Origin: Oscheius tipulae
Taxonomy: Eukaryota > Nematoda > Chromadorea > Rhabditida > Rhabditidae
Direction of reading: 5' to 3'
Length of the DNA stretch: 64,000 nucleotides
Assembly: GCA_037178975.1 (NCBI GenBank)
Contig: JASJZH010000003.1
Coordinates: 9,548,001-9,612,000, forward strand
Shown here piece after piece: positions 12,358 through 21,606 of this stretch. Within the stretch, counting starts at the first letter, position 1, and every line of letters starts with the position of its first letter. Under the pieces are notes generated by a model, which was not told the origin of the DNA, did no database searches, and worked only from the letters and a program-made list of their open reading frames with translations. The position numbers and the translations under genes are program-made.

Positions 12358-12512
12358 ATCTCTTGTGCAGGGCGCATTGTTTGTAAATAAAGGAACCTAC
12401 CAATTAAAATGGCTGACGTTGTCCACCAGATTGGAAACTGGCTTGTTTGAGGAGCCATCTCGTCCTTTTTAGGATATTGATTGCCGTTAGCCTTGTTCTT
12501 TGGCTTTGACAT
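12354..12512 (-). CDS. Candidate 52-residue single-pass membrane protein
   Basis: Unrecognised short ORF too small for easy detection. The ATG at 12512 lies five bases after a strong acceptor (TTTCTTTCCAG), the arrangement seen at several start codons in this window. The first 30 residues are hydrophilic (Lys/Asn/Gln rich). A hydrophobic stretch then follows (FPIWWTTSAILIGRFLYL), so it could be a tail-anchored or small mitochondrial/ER membrane protein. Its TAA overlaps by two bases the TAG of the plus-strand gene ending at 12357. An alternative reading takes this as the second exon of a minus-strand gene whose first exon lies near 12700-12757, in a different frame. Confidence 0.4.
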   Translation of the reverse strand: MSKPKNKANGNQYPKKDEMAPQTSQFPIWWTTSAILIGRFLYLQTMRPAQEI

Positions 12513-13515
12513 TTGTCCTGGAAAGAAAACTGTTTGAAGCCATGAAACAGAGAGACAGAGAGACAGAGAGACAGAGAGACAGAGAGACATGAAGACATAG
12601 AGATAGAGAGGCAGAAGGACAGAGAAACCAATAATAGAACCAAGAGTCTTTTTGCTCTCGAGCTTAGAACAAATGAAATAAACCGATACTTTGTGAGAGC
12701 TTACGAAGCCGTTGAGAATGAATAAAAGAGCCTCGAGAGATTGGTCAATTAACAACTGAAGAGTCCTCGCGACAGAACCAGTGATTTTCGGGGGAGCGTT
12801 AGCACACCTGTCAGTGAGGTGACGTGGCTAGATATGTCTCTTCCGAAACGACGTATAGAAATGGTGGGAAATTGGGGGATTATTACTATTGTCTTTGGCT
12901 TTTGGCGGAAGGAAGCTCTCTAAATATAGATGGATGCGCTCCGCGACAAACAGAATTTGTGCCTTGGAGGACAAAAGAAAACACGGCGGGCAACTTCCAC
13001 TTCCTAGAAATCGGTCCCGCCTTTTTTTGATAATCATGAAGTTCGGGACAAAATCGTCACTTAGGCATTGAAACAGCTGAGAAGTTGAAGAAAATTGTCA
13101 AGACTACGACAGAGCTTAGTGGGGGGTCATCGTCTAGGTTGATCCCGGGAGAGTACGGGACGACATTGAGTATTGATTTTACGGGGCAGCCGTGGTCGGC
13201 ACCTGTTCGAGCCTTAAAAAACCTAACTTTTTGTCCTCTGCGCTACCTCTCTCTCTTTCTCTCTCGCTCTGGCTGTCAGAGCTCGTCAACCGGACCAAAG
13301 TACCTGATAGATGACGAGAAATCTCGTCTATTTATGATCTGGGGGGGGGGATTTGTATAGTTGAAAAGACGTTCGAGAAAGAGGAACCTGACTCATTCAT
13401 CTGTTTTCTGGAGCGGGATCGTGCAAACACAGAGTTTTTGACCAGCTATGTAGAAAGAAACGACCGGTGATCGGACTCTAGAGACTCAACAGCAGCTAGT
13501 TTTGACGGCAATGTG
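12513..13515. other. Spacer between the small membrane ORF and tRNA-Glu
   Basis: Contains a GAGACAG tract at about 12545-12630. A plus-strand open frame at about 13055-13250 looks compositionally plausible, but its splice junctions and family could not be established. Confidence 0.4.
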
Positions 13516-13587
13516 TCCGTTGTGGTCTAGTGGTTAGGATTTACGGCTCTCACCCGTAAGGCCCGGGTTCGATTCCCGGCAACGGAA
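13516..13587 (+). tRNA. tRNA-Glu (anticodon CTC)
   Basis: Full cloverleaf of 72 nt. The 7-bp acceptor stem is TCCGTTG with CAACGGA. The D arm carries GGTCTAGTGGTTAGGAT (A-box). The anticodon stem is TACGG/CCGTA with loop CTCTCAC and anticodon CTC at 13549-13551. The T arm is GGGTTCGATTCCCGG (B-box), followed by discriminator A. A T-rich stretch (ACTTTTGTTTTT) just downstream suits Pol III termination. Sequence agrees with eukaryotic tRNA-Glu and, unlike the tRNA-like repeats elsewhere in the window, has intact stems. Confidence 0.97.
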
Positions 13588-13748
13588 GATACTTTTGTTT
13601 TTCTAAGGTCCTGTGAGAAAGTTTTATGTGTTCTGACCAGTCTATGTTTACCTTTTTTTGCAATTTATAGCACCCAAGTTCGGTCAAGTTCTTATCTCAC
13701 TAAAATGGCAACAACCCTCTTCTCCTTTGATAGCGTCAATATTGTGGG

Positions 13749-13754
13749 TATAAA
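13749..13754 (+). promoter_or_regulatory. TATA box of the His-rich peptide gene
   Basis: TATAAA about 35 bp upstream of the ATG at 13787, with a short 5' leader. The spacing implies a very short 5'UTR, and there is no splice acceptor directly before this ATG. Confidence 0.55.
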
Positions 13755-13786
13755 TGCCTCGTGAAGACAAAAAGTAGACAGTCACC

Positions 13787-14233
13787 ATGAAGACCTTGCT
13801 ACTACTTCTATTTTTAGCAGGTTCAAGACAATTTTTACACCAAACTGTAGTTCCGCCTCAAGGACTGCCTCAAATTGCTCCAGATGAGACGATAGTCAGG
13901 AAACCGAGGCCACAGACCAGGCAAAAGAGACAGCATTGGCATTGGCACAGTCACAGTCATAGTCACAGCCACAGTCATCATCATCATCATGGTTACCCTT
14001 ATTATAGCGGATATGGTGGGTACGGAGGCTACAATGGATACGCTGGATATGGGTCAGGTTATGGATATCCTTGTGAGTTACTCTGTCTCTCTGTCCTTTG
14101 TTGATCCCCCTCCACTTATAAACGATTTGATCTAGAGACATCTTATTGCCCTTAGTACCACTGTCTCTCTTCCCATTGTCAGTCTCTCTGTATGGTACGA
14201 ATTTCAGACGGAGGTTACTACGGAAGACGATAA
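13787..14233 (+). CDS. Secreted His-rich, Gly/Tyr-rich peptide precursor
   Basis: About 103 residues from two exons, 13787-14072 and 14208-14233. Order of parts: a signal peptide (TLLLLLFLAG), a short linker with a likely cleavage site RQKR, a block of alternating His-Trp/His-Ser ending in five His, then YGGYGGYNGYAGYGSGYGYP-type repeats finishing GGYYGRR. The GY tail resembles nematode YGGYG-type neuropeptide-like/antimicrobial precursors; the His block suggests metal binding. Both functions are inferred from composition. The small second exon restores the GGYYG pattern exactly, which supports the splice. A 59-bp segment in the intron is repeated just after the stop. Confidence 0.75.
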
Positions 14234-14327
14234 GCTCCATTGTTGGCAAGCATGTAATGACGAAATTTGATCCCCCTTCCACTTATAAACGATTTGGTCT
14301 AGAGACATCTTATTGTTCATAGTACGA
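14101..14327 (+). repeat. Direct repeat pair of about 60 bp flanking the last exon
   Basis: Copy 1 at 14101-14159 lies in the intron and copy 2 at 14267-14327 lies after the stop codon. Both contain CACTTATAAACGATTTG and TCTAGAGACATCTTATTG. They differ by one indel and a few substitutions. Confidence 0.8.
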
Positions 14328-14671
14328 TATGAAATCCTGGCAGAACGGATTATCTTTTTTTTTCGCTGTGGATCTATAAGTCACGGAGATTTTCAATATC
14401 ATGTTGTATACAAAGCGCGTTCCACTGCCACTCTTCTTGGACTACTGTAGTCACAGAACCTCCGAAACAGGCACACAGACTATTGTCGCATGAAATTGGT
14501 AAACTTTGGTCTTTCGATTTTTCGGGGTTTACAGAATAGAGACTGCCTAAGAGTTTGCTCGGGGGCACAAACCCTTTGATTATATGATTTTTTGAAGTTT
14601 TTTTTATCCAGAAAGGTGATAAATATATGACATTTTGGAGAGAAATTTAGAGCTTTTTAGTATCTTCATGG

Positions 14672-16506
14672 ATGAGATTGAAGTTCTGCGAGTCAGGAAA
14701 ACTTGGTTTTCACATAATTGGCCGTCTTCAATTCAACACAGACCACCGTCTTGTGCTCGGAAAACTGGCATTACCAACAAGAAAACATGTCCCGAAAAAG
14801 ATCCAGAGGACAAAACATCGACTTGATAGAGCCCTATTCCAATACGCCACCGAAGACCAACTTAAACAGCTGAACATGAGCACGTATGATATGATGAGAG
14901 AAATGCTTCTCAATTCCGCTGAAATCGCCTCCGTACCTGTCACAAAGCCCAATCCTATCTCGCAAAGGACACACGATCTATTCTGTAAGAGACACGAACT
15001 ACAACATCGACCTGGGACCAGAAGTAATCGCGTGGAATTCAGTCTAGTCAACAGAGTACTTCGCGAATCATTGAAGCAGGACATTCGCGTGAAACATCAC
15101 AACCGAGTCAAGGAAGCGCTGGAAGAAGGGAGAAGTATAAAGAGAGCTATGAGAGAAAACACGATTACAAGGAACGTTTTAACTCAACTGAACGACGAGA
15201 ATGGTAACCTTGCTTCTTCACCAGATGATGTACGTGCTATGGTTAAAAACTTCTATGATGGACTATACCGGTCTCAAGTGCCTATTCTACAGCCTGTCCT
15301 ACATAATGATGATGCAGTCCCGGAAATCCTAAGATGTGAAGTGGAAAAGGCAATATCAAAACTGAAGAGAGGCAAGACACCTGGAAAGGACCACATCACG
15401 ACGGACATGCTCATTTGGTGCAAGGAACATGTGTCTCAACCGCTGGCAGCCATTTTGAATCGGATTCTCGAACACGAAACTCTACCATCCGAGCTCGCAG
15501 ATTCGATGGTATCGCTATTGTTCAAAAAGGGAGACCCAATGGACATCAAAAACTACAGGCCTATTGCACTCTTGTCCGTGATTTTTAAAATCTTCAGTTC
15601 AATTCTACTATCAAGAATACAGAGAACTTTGGATGAAAATCAGCCTCCGGAGCAAGCAGGATTCAGGAAGTCTTTCTCAACGGCTGACCACTTACAAGTT
15701 ATGAACGAGTTAATAGAAAGAGCAGTCGAATACAACTTCCCGCTTTTCATCGGTTTCATCGACTACTCCAAAGCATTTGACTCCATAGAGCACGAAGCTC
15801 TTTGGAATGCTCTAAACCGACAAGGAGTCCCCGCCAAGATCATCCGCGTACTTCAGCTCATCTATAAAACAGCCAAGGTCAACATACGAGTCTGTGGGAA
15901 GCCGGTGGATATCGACATGCAAAGAGGAGTTCTGCAAGGAGATACAATCTCGCCATCTCTCTTCAGCGCGGTAGTTGAAGAGGTATTCCGGAGTATGGAC
16001 TGGCACACGTACGGGGTGAACATCAACGGGAAGCTGCTGACCAACATTCGATATGCTGATGACACGGTCCTCTTTGCTCACTCTGCCGGGGAACTGGAAG
16101 CAATGTTGGAGGATTTAGCCCATCACAGCACTTCGGTAGGACTTTCGCTGAACTGCCAAAAGACGAAGCTGATGACCAACTGCAACCAGAACCCAATTAT
16201 TGTCAACGGCCAGATTATTCCGTACTGCAAGGAGTATATATATCTGGGATCAAGAGTATCGTTTGACCGAAATACTACGCTGGAAGTCGGAAGACCAATT
16301 CGATCTGGTTGGTATGCCTTCAATAGATTCCACGAAATCTTCACCAACAAACGGATCAGCTTGGCACAGAAGAGGAAACTCTACAGGATGTGTATTGAGC
16401 CTTGTTTACTATATGCGTCCGAAACATGGCCTACTCGAGAAAAGGACCTATCCAAACTACGGACAGCTCAGCACAAGATGATGAGGAGAATGGTCGGAGT
16501 AACTTT
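14672..16506 (+). CDS. RTE-type reverse transcriptase, first part (interrupted)
   Basis: The open frame starts in the last part of the endonuclease (FNTDHRLVLGKL). It then covers a reverse transcriptase with NYRPIALLSVIFKI, QAGFRKSFSTADHL, DYSKAFDS, GVLQGDTISPSLF and the catalytic YADD box in IRYADDTVLF. The frame is open until the insertion point of the LTR element and continues on its far side (21314-21606) in the same frame once the insertion and one target-site copy are discounted. Apart from 5' truncation and the insertion, no stop or frameshift is seen, so the copy was probably young when hit. The Met at 14672 is unlikely to be the native start. Confidence 0.85.
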
Positions 16507-16511
16507 GTTAG
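16507..16511. repeat. Target-site duplication GTTAG, left copy
   Basis: Matches 21309-21313 exactly. A 5-bp duplication is normal for Ty3/Gypsy integrases. Confidence 0.9.
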
Positions 16512-16740
16512 TGTTGTGTCTTTCGTGAGGACACAATCTGAATGTTCTAGAAAGAGAGAGCGTGGCTTCTATATATTTATTCAGGCAAGGATATTAGAAA
16601 GAACGGGGTAAAAAGGAGACAAGAGAATCAAGAACAGTTCCCCAAAAATAGGGAAGCGAACGAGGGTCCGCGCGAGGTACGGTAGACCTCGTAGCGGGGC
16701 CCACTCGTTAGCGCGCATTCAAATTGAGCCAGACTCAACA
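16512..16740 (-). repeat. 3' LTR (full length)
   Basis: 229 bp, begins TGTTGAGTCTGG and ends CACAACA when read on the minus strand. It directly follows the polypurine tract. Confidence 0.9.
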
Positions 16741-17021
16741 CTCCTCCCCCTTTTACAAGACGGGCTTGTGGTCTGGACAACTTTCCGGTCACCACCGTAC
16801 CAGTGTGCAGGGATGCTAAGCTGCTAGCGTCCGAATACGTTAGTCTTACGCCGCCGCAGAGCCATTTCCCTTTCAAGGGTGCACATCGTTGTGGTTTTGG
16901 ACCGGGGCACTAAGTGAGAGGACTGGGCAAAATGAAATACGCGAGAGGGAGTGAAGAACATAGAGTTAGAGAAAGAACCAGGGGTAAATAAGCTTAACAA
17001 CTGAGAAACAAGCAACGACGA

Positions 17022-20000
17022 TCAAGCAGGAAACCTGGCTGGTGGCTGACAACGGCGCGAAGATCTTCTCGGCTGGGCAGCAGGCTGATCTTGACGTTGA
17101 ACTTGGTGTGGTGGAACATGAGCTGGTTGTTGGACATCTTGAACCGGAGCGGGGCCATCCGGAACTGGTTCTTCTCGAGGTATGGGCAGCAAGAGAGGGG
17201 GTTCTTGGACAGGCGGAACTGGTACAGGAATCGCGAAGGTGTCACACATCTCGACGAGAAATTCGTCATCTGGGGCCAGAGAGCGAAGACGCATCTGGTT
17301 TGCGTGAAGATGACAGGAATGACCATCCACTTCGACACGGTAGTTGACACGACCAAGAACATCCGAAACGACTCCTGTAACCCACGAAACATTATTTGAG
17401 GCATACCTTTTAACCCATACAGGGTCTCCGAGTCCGAAAGAACGCTGCCGGGCACCAGTCCGACCATCGAACTGAGCCTTCCTCCTAGAGTTCTTCTCCG
17501 AATCGACGACAAGCGTCGTGGGAACGAGCAGCGACAGAGTAGACCTCATCTTACGACCCAAGTACACTTCCGAGGGGCTCAGATTACTTAAATTTCCACA
17601 AGGCGTGGAACGATAAGCTTGAAGGAAACGATTAACGAGAGCCAAAGACACTCTCTCCTCCCCCTGGAGCTTTTGGAGTCCGCGTTTGAGAGAGTCTACG
17701 AACCTCTCCGCCCTACCATTTGACTGAGGATGGTAGGGGGCCGTTCTTATATGCTCGATTCCGTTTCTGTCGCACATTTCCTTGAATTCTGCCGAGCAGA
17801 ATTGGGTCCCATTATCCGAGACGATCTTCTCCGGAATACCGTTCCTTGAGAATATTTCTTGTAGGAGACGAACGGTGGCGACAGCCGTGATGGATTTGGT
17901 CAGAAGAACTTCTGGCCAACTTGAGAGCGAGTCAACGACTACTAACAAGTATAATCCATCGATGGGACCTGCATAGTCTATGTGAATTCTTTCATAGACA
18001 CGACTTGGTTTCGGCCAAGGCTGAAGTGGAACCTTCCTTGCTGTTTTGGCCGCACGTTGACAGGGAATGCATCGGTTGACAAAATTTTCGATCTGCTGAT
18101 CGATCCCTGGCCAAAAACAAACTCCTCGTGCTAGTTGTTTGGTGCGCACGATTCCAGCGTGTCCCCTGTGGAGTTCCTTCAGCACTTGTGAACGATAGAT
18201 TCCGGGAATCGTGATTCTGTCTACCGACAGTTCCGACTGTCGATCGAAGTAAGGCAAGAGTTGAGAATCCAGATTCTTGCGAAGAGGTGGCCAGTTACCT
18301 TCTTGAACGTAGCGAATAACCTTGGACAGGACCGGGTCCTTCCGTGTGGCTGCCTGGATGTGTCGTGCCATTAGCGGAAGCTGTCGAATGGCGTCTTGGA
18401 GGCTGTATTGCACGTCGGCCTCTATCTTGGCAATGACACAATCTTCTTGCTCCGAATCCACCCGTTCCAAAAGACGGGAAAGAGCATCAGCTTGGGCAAA
18501 ATCGTCCGTTTTCATGTAATCGATTTTGTAGTCGTACCCAAGGAGTATTGTGCCCCAACGGCTCAAACGATTTGCCTGATGAGTGGGCAGACCTTTAGCA
18601 CCTCCGTAGATTGCGAGCAGCGGCTTATGATCGGTGCGCAATGTGAAATGTCTTCCGAAGACATATTTGTGGAACTTCCGAACAGCCATAACCAGTCCCA
18701 GTGCTTCCTTTTCTATCTGGCTGTAGTTCCGTTCTGCCGCTGTAAGCGCGTAGCTGAAGTGATGAACTGGGCGTTCCTGTCCGTCCTTGAACTTGTGCAG
18801 AAGAACACCGCCGATTCCATACTGACAAGCGTCAGCTGAGACGATGATGGGTAGAGCAGGGTCATAATGACACAAGACGAGATCCGACGACAAAGCCCTG
18901 AGTAAATTGTCGAACGCTACTTGATGCAGACTCGTCCAGTCGAAAACGGCATCCTTGTGTGTTAGCTCATCCAGTGGTCCACGAAGTGCCTTGACGTTTG
19001 GAATGAACGATCCGTAGTAGCTGACGAGTCCCAGAAAAGAACGTAGTTGGTTGACATCTGTAGGCGCCTTCATCTTCACAATCGCAGAAATCTTGGAGGG
19101 GTCGGGTCGTCTTCCATCCTTGTCGATAATGAATCCCAGGAACTGGATCCGTTTCTGGTTCAGGGAGCACTTCTTCATCTGCAGCTTGAAGCCGTACTGT
19201 TCGATCCTGTCGAACAAAGCTAGCAGATTTCGATCGTGCTCTTGCTGTGTATCTCCCTTGACCAGGAGATCATCGAGATATGACACGACTCCGCTTAGAC
19301 CAGTGCACATCTTTGTCATGATTGACTGGAATATCGCTGGAGCTGTCTTGATTCCGAAAGCCAATCTTCTGTACCGGAAGAGACCCTTATGCGTGTTGAT
19401 GACGGCAAGCGATTTCGAGCGGTCATCCAGCTCTACTTGCAGATAAGCATCCGATAGATCTAGCTGCGAGAAAACTGTTCCTTTGTTGAGTGAAGCAAAG
19501 ATGTCTTCTGGCGTAGGTAGTGGGAAATCGAAATCTTCAAGAGCTTTGTTGAGGCCGGTGCTGAAGTCGGCACAAACTCTGAGCTTCCCCGTACCCTTCT
19601 TCTTGATTACAACCACTGGCGCAGCCCACTGACTGTGTTTGAGAGGCTCGATCACTTCCAGATCCTGGAGGCGTTGAAGCTCCTTTTCTACTGCCTCTCG
19701 CGCAGTGTAAGGAACCGGACGAGGCAGGCAGTACTTCGGTCGCACGTTGTCCTCCAATCGCAGTTCAGCCTTTCCCATCGTACACTTTCCAAGCCCAGCT
19801 TGGAAGACCTCTGGATACCTTTCCAGAAGAATTGTCTGAATAGGACGCTGGTCATCCACGACCTCCTTCACGTAGCTGAACTGATCGAGCCCTTCCTTTA
19901 TGATCGGGATTCGTTCCATCCACTCCAATCCGAGTAGATTCTCTTCTTCTACGACGTAGATATCACCCGACCCTGGTTGTCCTAGGACCTTGAACTCGCT

Positions 20001-20756
20001 GAAGAACATTCCATGACACTTCAGTGGTGTCCCATTTGCTGTGATGAGTGTTCTTTGTGGTGGAGACAATGTCGGTTCTCCCATCTGTGTCCAGTTCTTC
20101 CTACTGATGATGGTAACACATGCTCCGGAATCCGCCTGAAGCTGTAGAGAGTGACCATTGATTTCTACGTCCGTGTAGCGAAGCGCCTTCAGGGTGGCCT
20201 CCGTACCAACCCGGTTCACTGGAGATCGCTTCTTGTAGAACTTGCGAGATTGTTCTAGACCCTGTCCAGAATTCCGGGAGTTCCGACTCCGGCAATCTCG
20301 TGCAAAGTGACCGACTTTGCCGCATTCGAAACAGGTAACATCCTTGTTCTGCTTCTCGTTCCTCTGAGGCTTCTTCTTGTGATGATGAACCTTTGAAATC
20401 GACGCGTTGTTGGAGCTGGCGACCATCTGCTGGTCTTTCTTGTACGTCCGCAATTTTGCAACCTCTTGGACGATGTCTTCCAGCTTGACATGGCTCGTCT
20501 CGGTCGATGACCGATCTGCAAAAGCCAAAAGATGCGGAAGGAAGATCTGGTCTTCCTTACCCGCCATTCCCATCAAGAACCGTAATACCATAAGACCTTC
20601 CAGGTCAATCCCATCCATGGAATCGTAGAATTTGGCTCGAGTTCGATCTGCGTATTCGTGCTCCGTCTCGGTCGTTATTTTGTCCAATTGCTGGCGAAAG
20701 CAATGGTAACGACGCGGGCGCATCGAACATGTCGGAGAGGATCGCCACAACCTCAT
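17022..20756 (-). CDS. Gag C-terminus and Pol polyprotein of the Ty3/Gypsy element
   Basis: Open frame of 1244 codons. In order: end of the capsid; a CCHC zinc knuckle (CFECGKVGHFARDC, near residue 140); an aspartic protease with DSGA; a reverse transcriptase with YLDD; RNase H with TDHKPLL; an integrase with its HHCC finger (HRGHAG...CIPC) and the D,D,E core (HIDYAG, SDNGTQF); and a basic, Pro-rich C-terminus. This domain order defines Ty3/Gypsy. All catalytic motifs are intact. The first codons are the continuation of gag in another frame, so the annotated Met is not a native start. Confidence 0.9.
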   Translation of the reverse strand: MRLWRSSPTCSMRPRRYHCFRQQLDKITTETEHEYADRTRAKFYDSMDGIDLEGLMVLRFLMGMAGKEDQIFLPHLLAFADRSSTETSHVKLEDIVQEVAKLRTYKKDQQMVASSNNASISKVHHHKKKPQRNEKQNKDVTCFECGKVGHFARDCRSRNSRNSGQGLEQSRKFYKKRSPVNRVGTEATLKALRYTDVEINGHSLQLQADSGACVTIISRKNWTQMGEPTLSPPQRTLITANGTPLKCHGMFFSEFKVLGQPGSGDIYVVEEENLLGLEWMERIPIIKEGLDQFSYVKEVVDDQRPIQTILLERYPEVFQAGLGKCTMGKAELRLEDNVRPKYCLPRPVPYTAREAVEKELQRLQDLEVIEPLKHSQWAAPVVVIKKKGTGKLRVCADFSTGLNKALEDFDFPLPTPEDIFASLNKGTVFSQLDLSDAYLQVELDDRSKSLAVINTHKGLFRYRRLAFGIKTAPAIFQSIMTKMCTGLSGVVSYLDDLLVKGDTQQEHDRNLLALFDRIEQYGFKLQMKKCSLNQKRIQFLGFIIDKDGRRPDPSKISAIVKMKAPTDVNQLRSFLGLVSYYGSFIPNVKALRGPLDELTHKDAVFDWTSLHQVAFDNLLRALSSDLVLCHYDPALPIIVSADACQYGIGGVLLHKFKDGQERPVHHFSYALTAAERNYSQIEKEALGLVMAVRKFHKYVFGRHFTLRTDHKPLLAIYGGAKGLPTHQANRLSRWGTILLGYDYKIDYMKTDDFAQADALSRLLERVDSEQEDCVIAKIEADVQYSLQDAIRQLPLMARHIQAATRKDPVLSKVIRYVQEGNWPPLRKNLDSQLLPYFDRQSELSVDRITIPGIYRSQVLKELHRGHAGIVRTKQLARGVCFWPGIDQQIENFVNRCIPCQRAAKTARKVPLQPWPKPSRVYERIHIDYAGPIDGLYLLVVVDSLSSWPEVLLTKSITAVATVRLLQEIFSRNGIPEKIVSDNGTQFCSAEFKEMCDRNGIEHIRTAPYHPQSNGRAERFVDSLKRGLQKLQGEERVSLALVNRFLQAYRSTPCGNLSNLSPSEVYLGRKMRSTLSLLVPTTLVVDSEKNSRRKAQFDGRTGARQRSFGLGDPVWVKRYASNNVSWVTGVVSDVLGRVNYRVEVDGHSCHLHANQMRLRSLAPDDEFLVEMCDTFAIPVPVPPVQEPPLLLPIPREEPVPDGPAPVQDVQQPAHVPPHQVQRQDQPAAQPRRSSRRCQPPARFPA

Positions 20757-21156
20757 CGAACTTCTTGTCCTCGATCTTTGAGGGCTTGATATGGCTGACG
20801 AGCCGACGGTAGCATGCCTCGTCGAGCTTCTCCGTTAATAGTCTCACTTTTTCCGGATCTTCCAACGCGGATGCGTCTTTCTTGAAGATCGGTTCGTGCC
20901 GACTATACCACATCTTGAAAGTCCCTTGATCTTCGGGATCGAAGATGAATTGGGGAATTCGGCGTCCTAATTCCGCTAGAATGGTGGCTACAGACTTGAC
21001 AGGCAACGGTGTTGACGGCGCGGCCTCCAAGGCTTTCCTCTGAAGCTCCATCTGCTCCTTTAGCAGCCGATTCTGCTCCAGAATAGCTTCCAATAGCGCC
21101 TTGTCCGCCATTTCGTTAGGCAAGGATATTAGAAAGTCCGCCATTTCGTTAGGCAA
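20605..21156 (-). pseudogene. Gag N-terminal part, frameshifted
   Basis: Begins right inside the truncated 5' LTR. The N-terminus contains an 11-residue repeat (PNEMADFLISL) produced by the 33-bp tandem duplication. A capsid-like helical region follows (WYSRHEPIF, LSDMFDAPASL). Near 20720 the coding homology passes to the frame of the pol ORF, a one-base shift in the middle of capsid. That is not where programmed frameshifts lie, so I read it as damage or a sequence error. Confidence 0.75.
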
Positions 21157-21308
21157 GGATATTAGAAAGAACGGGGTAAAAAGGAGACAAGAGAATCAAG
21201 AACAGTTCCCCAAAAATAGGGAAGCGAACGAGGGTCCGCGCGAGGTACGGTAGACCTCGTAGCGGGGCCCACTCGTTAGCGCGCATTCAAATTGAGCCAG
21301 ACTCAACA
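21151..21308 (-). repeat. 5' LTR (truncated)
   Basis: Identical to 16583-16740 over 158 bp but missing the inner 71 bp. It runs straight into a 33-bp tandem duplication (21104-21136 and 21137-21169) that also encodes the start of gag. Confidence 0.88.
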
Positions 21309-21313
21309 GTTAG
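21309..21313. repeat. Target-site duplication GTTAG, right copy
   Basis: Exact match to 16507-16511. Confidence 0.9.
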
Positions 21314-21606
21314 ATAAAAGAACAAACGGCTGGCTAGAAGGAACAGTGAAACTACCTGACATAAGGAAGGAGTTTTTCAAGAAAAAATGGAAATGGGCAA
21401 ACAAAATAGCTAATTGGAGCGACGATAGATGGACGAAACGAATAGTCGAATGGAGACCGTGGAGATATAGAAGAATGACAGGTCGACCAAAGACGAGATG
21501 GAGAGATGATTTTGCAATGCAAATGGGTGAGACATGGACGAGAACAGCGAGGACGGATCCTGATCAATGGAGAGCAAGCATGACACGACATATAGAAAAT
21601 ATATGA
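21314..21606 (+). CDS. RTE-type element, C-terminal part after the insertion
   Basis: Encodes the basic C-terminal domain of the same element, with the conserved RRMTGRPKTRWRDDF region typical of RTE-like proteins, ending in TGA at 21604-21606. It is in frame with the upstream part across the empty site. Separated from its start by the LTR element, it should not be expressed as part of one protein. Confidence 0.8.

Larger units (their letters stand above)
16512..21308 (-). mobile_element. Ty3/Gypsy LTR retrotransposon (minus strand), recent but defective
   Basis: Complete element of 4797 bp on the minus strand, bounded by TGTTG...CAACA and a GTTAG duplication. LTRs lie at 16512-16740 (3', 229 bp) and 21151-21308 (5', 158 bp). 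The 158 bp shared by both are identical, so insertion was recent. A polypurine tract (AAAAGGGGGAGGAG on the minus strand, about 16741-16754) abuts the 3' LTR. The 5' LTR lacks the 71 bp present at 16512-16582 and no primer-binding site is left between it and gag. gag is frameshifted relative to pol. The element therefore looks unable to replicate on its own. Confidence 0.92.

Noticed and set aside
12545-12630. GAGACAG arrays considered as CRISPR-like or satellite arrays
   Set aside because: Units are too short and imperfect, there are no spacers, and the genome is eukaryotic; they are simple intronic repeats.
12400-12760. Yos1/IER3IP1-like minus-strand gene
   Set aside because: One exon-like string (SLEALLFILNGF) recalls the family N-terminus, but the next exon does not continue the match.
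13055-13360. Plus-strand open frame before tRNA-Glu
   Set aside because: Composition is plausible, but no start, splice junctions or family could be fixed; it was kept only as a remark on the spacer.
20605-20790. Programmed frameshift between gag and pol
   Set aside because: The shift falls within capsid, well before the zinc knuckle, where no Ty3/Gypsy recoding site is known; damage or error is simpler.
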